The position numbers were made by a program, and so were the translations under genes. This document shows, piece by piece, positions 11,229 to 22,400 of a DNA stretch of 64,000 nucleotides (position 1 is its first letter; the number at the start of each line of letters is the position of its first letter). This DNA comes from Anisus vortex (lineage: Eukaryota > Mollusca > Gastropoda > Planorbidae). Where the stretch lies: the NCBI GenBank assembly GCA_949126835.1, contig OX421507.1, forward strand, positions 12,466,852 through 12,530,851. Reading direction: 5' to 3'. The notes under the pieces are model-generated. The model saw only the letters and a program-made list of their open reading frames with translations. It ran no database searches and was not told the origin of the DNA.

Positions 11229-13426
11229 CTACAGTGATTTTGGTCCAGATTCCAAGTGACTGGAATCTCTAGCTAGGCTTTCTATTTTGGGTAGCCCTTG
11301 GCGAAAAGAGTCTCTCGGAGCTGAGCTCATCTCATAAGTTTGTTGCGTGTAAGATTGTTGACTAGAAGGTCTATTGTATTGTCCCTCGCTGTATACCTCT
11401 GGAACAGAAGAGTACCTAGGAGTGGAGTCTGGCCTGTAGGCTTCCCTCTGAATGTGAGGCTGCGAGAGAATGCTGGTGTACTGGTGCTCAGGGCTCCCGA
11501 CACCGTGGGTCTGCTGTGTCAGCAGCATCCCTGAATCTTGCTGCAAGGCGTTGTAATCTAAGCTGCCCCCTGCAAGGCCGCCGTAGTACTGTTTCTGCTG
11601 CACGCTGGCACTGTAAGACGGAGGGGCGGCCACCTCCATGCTCCCATACATTGGTGGGGCAGTCTCGCAGCCTGAGCCTGAGTAGTCTGACATCCCTTGC
11701 AGCTGGTGGCCGTAATCCATGGGAGCCGAGTCTTGGTAGCTAGAAGCCGGGACATTGTAGTGCTGGAGAAGCTTCTTGACAATCTCTGAAGATGATGGGT
11801 CTGGCTTGTATGAGGGCAAAGTGCTTTCATAGTCATCTTGCTGGTATCCAGGCTCCATGTTAGAGGAACCAGGTAAATCATAAGAATAGGTTTGCTGAGA
11901 AGAAAAATAGCTGCCAGATGTGGGAACACTTTCTGAATAGTCTTCTGAAATATTGCTAGAATACTGATGGTTTTTACCAACCTGGTTTGTGCTATCAGTA
12001 CTATACTGATCAGCACTAGATGATTGAGGGTAATATTTCCCTTGAGAATAATAATCCTGAGGGGAAGACTGAGGAGACATGAAATGTCTTTGATGAGATG
12101 TGTCCTTGTAGCTGTTGTAGTAATCTGATGCTGCGCCTGAGTTAGGGGCTGGGTAAGTTTCACCAGGTTGAACGTCTGGTGATGGTGACATGGTCATTTG
12201 TTGCTCAGATATGCCAGCAGTATAAAGGTGACCACCTCCAGGGTTTAACAGCTGATCATTCATACTGAGTCTCCTTGGCATGCCAGGATCAATCCTCCCA
12301 CCATCCAGCTGTTTATCACCCAAGCTGTCCAGGCTATTTTTTCTTATAACGCTGGTTGGGCAGCTGCTCTGGCCCATAGTGGAAGGAGACATTGACATAT
12401 TGCCAGTGGAAGAACTAAGATCTGTGCCAGTTAGCCCTGAGTCTTTTGTTTTCTTCTTCCTTTTCTTGGGCTTTTCAGCACCTTCTTCTTTAGGTCCAGC
12501 TAAACGTGGTTTTCTAAATGTAGAAGGATACCGAATTTCTCCATCTACTATTGGGAAAGGCTCTGTCTCCTTCCTGTTGGTATGGCCTTTCTTATGTGAG
12601 ACAAATGAGCCAGAGTGGGCAAAACATACGTAACATATCTCACATTTATATGGCTTCTCTCCAGTGTGAGTGCGAACATGCGACTTGAGTTCCTGGCCAG
12701 TATGGAAACTTTTATTACAATGCGAGCAAATCTTTGATTTGGTTCTGTGGTGGCGACGCATGTGAAGCATATAGCCATTTTTGGAGCCAAGTTGGCTGTT
12801 GCAAATGTCACAGTTAAACTTACTGGGATCTTGATTATCCCCTGACTCTTGAAATGATGAGCCTTCCTCATTCAGCTTGGTATCACCCTCTGTGAAAGAG
12901 GGTTTTAAGCCAAATTCTGGTGCTGTCGTTTTCAGGACTGGCACCAAAGTGGACATAACAGGTTGGGGAGCATTAAGCTGATAATGTCCCTTTGGTGCTG
13001 AGTGCTGCAGGCCCGCAGCATGACCTAAAGTCTGCACTACAGGAAGCACAGAAGGATTTTGCTGTAAACAGTTGAAGGAATCCATTGATTGGGCATGCTC
13101 TTGTATGCCAGAGTCATACTGTGTCACAGCAAACTCCTGAGATTCCAATGTTGTGGTGGCGGTAGTTGATTCCTCTTCTCTGATGTCTGAATCTGTACCA
13201 CAGGCAAGGTCGTCCCCTGCTTGGCCCAAACCTTTACAATGTGCTTTCTTTTCAGCCTTCATTCTCCTTAGCTCTTCTACCTGTCTGTGGGTTTCTAACT
13301 GTATCCGTAGCTCAGTCTCATCCAAGCTGGATGCCAGAGGATCGGTAGTGGATGAACTTTTTCTTTGGCGTTTGGCTTCATTATGTGATTTTGGCTCTTG
13401 CTCCTTTCTAGGTTCCTCATTAATAC
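11229..13426 (-). CDS. Zinc-finger gene last coding exon: fingers 3-5, basic stretch, Tyr/Ser/Gln tail
   Basis: Acceptor TTCTTCCGTCAG then GTATTAATGAG; stop TAG at 11229-11231. It encodes residues 2371-3102. A Glu/Arg/Lys helix-prone start (ETELRIQLETHRQVEELRR) precedes three canonical fingers. Fingers 4 and 5 are joined by the conserved TGEKPYK linker typical of DNA-binding arrays. A basic stretch (KPKKRKKKTK) follows, then about 290 residues rich in Tyr, Ser, Gln and Pro ending SGPKSL. The apparent frame start at 13325 is a TTG (Leu) codon inside the exon, not a real start. Confidence 0.85.
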
Positions 13427-16400
13427 CTGACGGAAGAATTTTTATTTATTTAGTTAGTATAAATTTACAGTAAACATAGTACTCATCATATCATATATAT
13501 AAATCTCAAAAGGTGCATGTATGTATGTATATATGTGGGTATGTATGTATGTGTGTACATGTCGCATAATCTTTTTAAATACTGGACAGAATGAAATTTG
13601 CTACAAATATTCTTTGCGTTACTGCGGTGGACATTGTCAAGGTTTTAAAAAAAAAAATAACCGCAGTGGTCAGATTGGTAAGAAAACACAAATAAAAAGA
13701 TACATTTTGGTTTCACGTTGAAAATGCCGGTTCAACTTTTTATCATTGTTCTATCGATCGCGCTAAAAATAAATAAGTAAAAAGGTCGTGCTGAGATTAT
13801 TTCTGTATTGTGTCATCAAACTTCGCGCAGAGATAGCCAGCTTCTTTTTTTTTTATGACGTCATCAAATTTTGTGTATTCATATTAAATCAACTTTGCTT
13901 CAATGTTTGCTAATGTACTTTATAAATGAATAGAACAAAATATATTCACATTTTAATTTGCGTCGTAATTTATAGCAGGCAATTTTTAATTTGTTATAAT
14001 GGGTAATGGGTTTGGTTTTAATGGGTAATTTACTTTGTAGAGGGCAAATAAAAAATTCCTTCACATTTAAATTCGTGTTGTATTCAAAATATAAACTTTG
14101 TAGTTGTTGCGGGGAATCTCATTATAACTGCTTGAGTAGTTAGAGTGTATGTAAACATAACTTTTAGCCAGTTCAGAGACCCGGGCACATACCTGCTATT
14201 TAATATGTGCCGTAATTTGGAGTGGTCGATGTTTAAATTGTTAAGACAATGTTTTAATGGGTAATTAACTTTGTAGCGGATAAATAAAAAATTCCTTCAC
14301 GTTTAAATTAGTGTCGTATTCAAAATATAAACTTTGTAGTTGTACTTTTAGCCGGTTCGGAGGACCGGGCACATACCTGCTAGTTTATTCATAATTCAGA
14401 AATTTAAACAAAGAGTCACATAAAACTAAAATTCAATTAGATTGATGAATTTTTTTTTAAACATTCATTTCTAAGATTAACGTGTTTGTATTATTCTTAG
14501 CTTATGTTGAAGCCTATACATACCTTTAACATTAGCCTTGGTGAGCGCACTTCCCTCACCGTGACATTTTTTCTTATGCTGGTCAAGGCTTTGTTTCTGT
14601 GTGTAAGTCTTGTCGCATAAATCACAAGCTATTTTATAGTCTGGATCGTGCACTCTCAAGTGGCGATAGATGGTGCTACTGCTGAACATTTTACCACAGG
14701 CTTTACATTTAAATTTCCTGGACTCCTCGGTCAAAATAATCTGAAATGTATCAACAAATCATATTTATCTAAGTAATAAATCTTTCATACAAAAAAAAGA
14801 AGATCCTCAATGACACAATGTAACCAAATAAAAATACAAGTTTAAAAAACAAATTTTTGTACAATAACAGTTTCTGCAAAGAGATTTTGGCCAGGAATCA
14901 CTTTCTTATTCCAAGCCATACTTTGGGCAACTGTAGTACTGACTAATAAAACTTCTATTAAAAACTCTATAGTGTCTAGGATACGAGATGATGATAATAA
15001 ATTGTATTCAGTCAAATTTTGATTCGTTAATTTCTATAAGGACTTACATCGTACTGATGCTTTCTCTCCTTCATCTTCTTTTCCTCTTTTTTGCCCTCTT
15101 CTTTAGGTAAAGAGCTGTCAGGAACAGGCAGCGTCTCTGGTGCAGCGTGTGCCCCAGGTGTACCCCCAACATCGCTCAACATAATGCTGGGATCCTGAAA
15201 GACGTCGGGTTTATGAAGACTCTCAGGAACCCTTGTGACAGGGGTCCCATGGCTGGAAGGGTGAGTGCTGAGCCCACTGAGATCCAACTGAGAAGAGCTG
15301 TCAAGGTTGGCTTCCTCCATGTCTAGGTTGACAGTGTGCACCAAGTTCATACTGTCCTGGAGTGAGCTGTCTTGGTTGTTGGAAGGCCCAGGCCCACTGT
15401 TGTCATCATAGGCCTCCACAGCAGAGAATATGGTGTTGGGGGACAAGGTTTGCCTCAAACGATTCTCTAAAAATGCCAAGTCCTGCTGCCCCAGATTGAA
15501 GGCTGCCAGTTCTGCCGAGGTAGAATTGGAGACGTGCCGCAGCAAGCCTTGAATAAGATTTTCCGGCCTGTTGAACTCTGCGTCTTGGGATGTCTCGTAG
15601 GGCAGGTTTGAATTCAGAGGTTGGTCCAGGCCAGAGTAAATATTAGCAGATTGTTGCTGAGATTCATAAGTGTAGTTCTCATTTACAGGGCGACCCTGAA
15701 ATAAATCATTTATCTCACTTTATACCATTACAATTTAATTTATTGTGAACAAATTGGTACTGTTCTTTTAGCAGATAAAAAATTTGCTTTAATGTGTTGT
15801 AGATACAGAAAACAAAGTGCTGAAACTCTTTGTATGTTTACATAAGGGCGAAGACTGAGATCTTGTTTTAGAAAAAAATAATTTTCTGTACCTCTGATTC
15901 AAAGAATGTTTTTTCCCCTAAAATTTATTTTCAGATATTTAACAAACAGCAAAAGATCTCATTTTTTGTTATATTTACTGGCATAATTTTTTTTACATTT
16001 TTCTTGTTCAGTGTTTTCAAAAAAGATAAAAAGAAAGGCTTTTAAGAGTAAGTGATTGTATACAATTTGCAGTAAAAAAAAATTAAATCAAAGAATAACT
16101 TTGTTCTTTTCTTGTTTAAACAGTAAACAAGCTCCAAATAAGGACACTAGACACTTGTAGCCAGTTAAATAATGTATTTACACTCCATTGTCTAATCCAT
16201 AGGTTCTCAACAGGGGCGATGAGAAGCTTTAGGGGGACACTGACATTCCCGGGGGCGATTGGGGGGGGGCGGGGCGGTGAAGGGCAAATGGGCGGTACAA
16301 ACGTAGGCCTACCTAATATATTTTAACACCTCAGTTATTTGAATCAATTAGGTTTTGGAGGATGAAATGTGATGTAAACGCAAGTGCTGCTAAATATATG

Positions 16401-19400
16401 ATATCCCCCAACAGTATGCCTACATATTATTATATTTATAAGAAATAGGAATCGCAGCGACTTTTCGATGAAGTAGGGGGTCTGTTTTGGCAAATATAGT
16501 GTGCGGCATGCTGGTCCTGTGGTTGGTTCACTGCTGACCGATCACTGTCTCCCTAACATCTGCTAATAATAATGATATTTCTATTTCAGTTTAAACGAGA
16601 TGTCCTTAATGTATTTTAACCTGTGTTGGTTAAATATATATGTTGTTAAGCGGTATAGATAAGTAGTAATCATACAAACTGGGTAGTTTTTGTAATGCTT
16701 GAAAATATACTTATAATTTCTTTAGTCACATAATATTTATATAATTTTCAAATAAATTTTACAGTTTGATCATTGCAAAGTTATAAATTGTAAGCCATTT
16801 ATTTTTTAGAAAAGAAAAAAAAACAGAAATATTAGCTCAAATAAAACGGGCTAATTATCTTCCTTTAACTAAAAATGTTTCCACATTTGATTCAATAGTG
16901 ATGCCGAACAAGTTCCGTTTTGTAATAAAACAAATATTGCTGATTATTAGACCTAAGGCTTTTGCAACCAAAATTAAAACTAATTAGACAAATTGCTAGC
17001 AACACACCAGGCAAACGATTCGCATTAATATTGATTTATTTAAAACTTTTTTAAGGCAATTTTTTTTATCTATTATGGCTTACAATATGTTTCCTTTACA
17101 GTTTTTTTAAAGATAACACAAAAAAGTCTAGTCCGTCTAACAAAATTTCTGAAACTATAGTCCAGATAGACGGAAGGGGGGGGGGGAGTGGGCGCTATAA
17201 GAAAGTTGGGGGGGGGGGGGCGGTGAGCCGGAAAAAAAATTTCAAAGGGGGTGGTGAGCCGAAAAAGGTTGAGAACCTATGGTCTAATCCATCATATGAA
17301 GCAAGTTTCAAATCTATTTTTTTTTAATCAATGCAGTATATTTGTTTATTATTTAAGGTATACTGAAAATAAGCTTTTAAAATCAAATAGTATTTCTAAA
17401 AAAAAGAAAATATTAGCATAAAAAAATGTTTTCGATTGTTTATTGTTAATCATTACGGTACTCTGTATTTAAATAGCAAGCAGGGTGATTTTATACTTTG
17501 ATGTAAACTTGCGCATGCAAAGATGTGAAAATGATTAAAGCCAAGTACAAAACATTAAATGTAAACAAATGTTTCCAATAATGCTTAAAGCAAGCTCATC
17601 ACAGAGTCTAAAAATAACAAATATAGTTTTCTGAAATTTTGTTGTGCAGGTTCTATTATCCCTGACCAGTCAGTAAGTGAATGAACAAAAACATTACTCA
17701 CCATTTGTCCACTGCTGCCAGGCCCCATATTTAGCTCCATACTCTCTCTGCGACCATTGTGGTCTGCCACTGGGGCCCTACCAGAGTTTGGAAAATACTC
17801 TTTGTCCCAACTTTCTGAAATAGCTGCTGTCGCTGAAGGGGACGATCTCCAGGAGGATTCATGAAGTGGTGGCTGCTGACTTGTGGCTGGCCATGCCTGG
17901 GAAGACGGGTGCGATTGGTTTGGAAAGTTGGAAGAGGAGGACATTGTCCATGCCGAGGATGATGTTGAATGTGGTGAGGATGACATGATGGAGGGGGGAG
18001 TTGCATTCCACGACGGGGACGGCCCGTAGGCTGAGGGTGAGGGCTGTGGCTGCAGTGTTGTCCATGGCTTCTTGGGCTCGCCCACAGATGGTGGAGGTGT
18101 GTTGATGGACTGTGATAGCTGACTGGGCCATGACTGATTCAATGATGGTGGCTCACAAGTCCATGCACTAGGATTGTCATTTACTTTTTGTGCATTCCTC
18201 AGAGGAGAGAACACTGTTGACAACTGCAGAGTGGAAGCCACTCCATGACTTGTCTTTGAGTAAGTGACCTCAGATGACCATGACGATTGATGACTGGCTT
18301 GCTCTTTTTGTGGAGACAATGTAGTACGCTTGTACCCTGGAGAGGCGTCAGCTGTGGTGGTAGACAAAACTTTGGCACCAACAAAACCAGCCATCAAGTT
18401 CTGTGGGAGCAGTACTCTGTCATTGTTTCCACCAGGAACAAAGTATCCACTTAAGGGAACAAGAGATTCTGAAACTAAACATGTTAACAATTTTAATACA
18501 TTTAATAAAGATCAATGTAATTGTATTTCAAATAATTGTATTCAATTGCATAAGTATAGTGTTTTTTTTATCATAAGATAATGGATTTAGAAGTAAATTG
18601 AATTCATACCTTCTAAGTCAGATATGTCTTCTCCCAAAACTGGAACAAGCTGGTACATGACCATTTTTCTTTTCTGACTGGCCGAAGTCATCTGGCTCTG
18701 AACAAGCTTCTCTTCTTTTCCAGACAACAGAGAGGAGGTGTCACTTTTTAATTGACTGTCTCTTTCAGATCTCTGGGGAGAGGCAGCTGTGGATTTGGGT
18801 GAGCTGGGGCCAGCAGATGAACTCAGCGAGGTAGATAAGGCTGCCGTGGAGATTGACAATGATGATGATACAGGAGGTGACTTGCAAAGTGGCTGCTGAA
18901 ACTCAGGCTTGAGTGGATCATCTGATCCCCGAGTGACGGGTTGATGCTGATCAGTTATTTTCTCTTCGAGTTGAGGTTTCTTTGCTTCTCTCTCATCTTT
19001 AACATCAGATGTCTCTGCAAAATCTTTTTCAGGCTCTTCATTTGTTTCTGCGCTCACTGGGACAGCAGGAGATTTTTCATTTTCATGGGCTTCAGAATCT
19101 TTTGCTGTGGCTTTTCTTTTTAAAATAGTAGCTCTAAATGCTCTGCGCCTGCGTGACCTACTCCTATAATCATGATGCCTTCTTCTCTTTACTTTTTTGG
19201 TACAAGACACAGACACTTTACTATTGGCGTCTAAAGTTTTAGATTCAACTACGTTTGTTTCTTTTCCTTGTAATGACTCTGGCTCTTTCAAAGGTTGTGA
19301 ACCTTTTAGTTCTGTGTTTTGATCTGATTTGCATTGCGGCATGTTTTCTGAAACAGCTGACTTTTTTCTTGACCGCTTTTTTACCTTAGGCAGCTCGTCA

Positions 19401-22400
19401 ACAAATTCTGATGGCGCAAGTCTTTTGTGCTTATTATTGCCCCCATCAGGATTAGCACTGTCCACCTCAGCCACCAACTGCCTTGTGGTCATCCTTCGAG
19501 TCTCTGCAACAGAGGACAGGGAAGATAAAGTCTGTAGTTTTCTCTTTAGCTCTTTGCTCTTGGCAGGGGTAACAATTTTTTTACTTTGATTTTTACTCTC
19601 TGATGGCAGTGCAATAGTACTACTATCTTTTTGGACGTCTTCCTGCTGAGTAGTCTGCCCATGTTTATCACTTTTACGGCTTTTCTGTTGGAGAGCTTCT
19701 ATCACAGTGGTATCCTCTTTTAGTTTTTTAATGGGAACACTGACTTCAAACTTTGCCTCTTTGCGTTTCTTTACAGATGACTTGTCTTCTGTACCTTCCT
19801 CTTTATGTTTCTTCACAGATGACTTGTCTTCTGTATCTTCCTCTTTATGTTTCTTCACAGATGACTTGTCTTCTGTATCTTCCTCTTTATGTTTCTTCAC
19901 AGATGATTTGTCTTCTGTATCTTCCTCCTTACGATTTTTACTTCTTGTAGTCATTCTTTCTTTTTTATCTTCTGGCACTTCCTCGGGTAATGTGATGCTT
20001 GGAGAGCTATACCTTGATGCTCTGACATTCTTCTGAGGCCCAACATATTCCATAGGAGGATCAGACGTTTCTTCTTTATAATCAATTCTACCGGAATGCC
20101 TCTGGGACCGCCTGGTGTTATCATCATTGCTCGCATTCTTTTTCTGCTCTTTCTCTTTAACCAACAGCCTCTGGGACAGTCTGCGGGAATTGTCAGACTT
20201 TGAATCTGTCTCAGAGTCTTCATCTGGAGATTTCATCTTCTCCTGCTGTTTCTTTCCATCAGGGTGCTTCTGGTGATGCGCTGATGTTGCAGCTAAATCT
20301 TTGTCTTTTTTACCTTTCTCCTTTTCAGGTAAGGGCTTGTCAACATTCACTTTGGACTGTGGTTTATTTAAAACCACTGGCTTCTTTTGTGATAAAATTA
20401 CACTAGGGGATGCTAGCTGTTTCTTTTGACTAGTGGAAGCAGGGATATTCTTCTGATTAGGAGTAGCCGCTTTCTGATTTCGTCTAGCTGGCATGTCTTC
20501 TTGTTCGAAGGGTTTTTTAGGTTTTCTCTGCCTCACCTCTCGCTTTGGTGTTTCCCCTGTGTTATTCAATGATTCCTCAGCTGCTGTGATTTTATTGTGT
20601 TTCCCATCTGACTCACCAGATTCTTGCTGCTCCCCACTTTTCAGATCTGTGGAAACAGTGCTTTCTTCAAAAAAGGACTCATCTATTTTTTTCACTGGCT
20701 TGTCCTTGTCTGCAGTACTAGTATTTTCTTCCAAAGAATGTGGCTCTTCATAACCAGACGTGTCTAAGACATAACGTTCACTGGCTATCTCTGACAAAAC
20801 CTTTAGGCCATTGCCAGATTTCTCACTTGAAGAAGTGGTCTCTGTAGCAGTACTACTGTTGTGACCTTCAAGTTGAGAGTCTGTGCCAGATTCCAATGAA
20901 GCATTTTGATCAGCTAGTGTTTGTTTGATACCAAGTCTTTCCACCTGACTTTCAACATCTTCACATTGTTTAGGTTCTGAAGCTTGCAATTTGTTTGTGT
21001 TAATAACAACTGTGCCACTTAATTTTGCCTCTAGCTGAGTGGTAGTGGGTGTGGATTTTTCTAATAACAGACTGTCACTGGGTTGGCTTGTTTCTTTTCC
21101 ACAGGGCTCTGGATCTTTAAAAAATTTCTGTTGAGAAAAAGAATTTGTGCCATCACATGACTGACTATTGACTTGCATATTAGAAGCAAGAATCTGATTA
21201 TACTGCTGGTTAATGTCATCAGCCTGAGAGATAGTTGATGCAGTCTGAATATTGTCAACTTGGCTATGGGTTTCCTTAGAATATAACTTGCTTTTAATTG
21301 TTTTAGCTTGCATTTGCTGCCATATGGCAGAAGCATTTTGAACGGAAGGCACTGGTACATTGGAAGACATGTCCAACAGTGGGCCTGGGAATCTTGACTG
21401 CACTGCCATAGCGGGTCGAGATTTTCCAGGTGTTCTGGCATGGGCTCTTTTGTGCTCTGGCGGACGGTGGTGAATTACCTGGCCAGGGGTGAAGACTTGT
21501 GGTGGATGAAGTGTGGGAATGGTCAGTGTAGAAGTCATAGAGTCACTCTCATGCCTTGGTGCAATGTGTGAGTTGTATGACTGAGTGTGACTAAGAGAAT
21601 TGTGCTGCACTAATTCCTGATTTGAAGGCAAATCTTCCAATGGTACAGAAGATTTATAATGCTCCAGATTGACAGTAACAGGTTGGCAAATAAGACTAGG
21701 ATTGTGCTGCCCAGGTTTATGCTCAGCAGACATATAGCTAAGACTTGTATGCCCTTGTGTTGCTTGTGGCTGCTGCACAGTTTGATTTGAGAGAGATGGA
21801 CTTTCAGGGGATGGTTGGGGGGGACTAATTGGCTTCCAAGATAGTACATTTTGATGTGGGCTTCTTGGCTGATTGGGCTGCGGGCTTGGAATATGACGGT
21901 GGGAGGTTGCAGATAAAGTACTACTAACCTGTTTTGATGAATGGCGTGGGCTATTTGTTTGTAGAGGATATGGGCTTGCAAAATGACTGTGGCTATCTGA
22001 ATATGGATGAGGGCTGACTGTATGCCGAGGACTGTTGGACTGTCTTGGGCTTATCTGCTGTCTAGGGCTGACCGGTGAACTTAACATTTTGGCTATCTCT
22101 GGATGCTGTTGGTTGAGAGGTGGGTTCTGATGCCCTGTTAGCAGAACAGGTGTAACAGATCTGAAGAATGTTTTGTCAGACTGACGAGTCATATTAAGAG
22201 CAACAGGATCATACTCTAGCTTTATATTTTGCTGCAGCTGCTCGCTCCGTTTTGTGGGAAAGTTTGACACAGTCAATGGATGGAGTTTATCAACGACTCT
22301 TGGGTCATCGGATCCTGGTGCTTGTTGAGGCTCCAGGTTTTCAAAAGTGTTAACATTAAAACTGTGACACTGTGCACCTTGTAGATACGCACTCCCTGGA

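Noticed and set aside
11340..13473. Plus-strand frames across the zinc-finger last exon
   Set aside because: Shadows of the minus-strand coding sequence.
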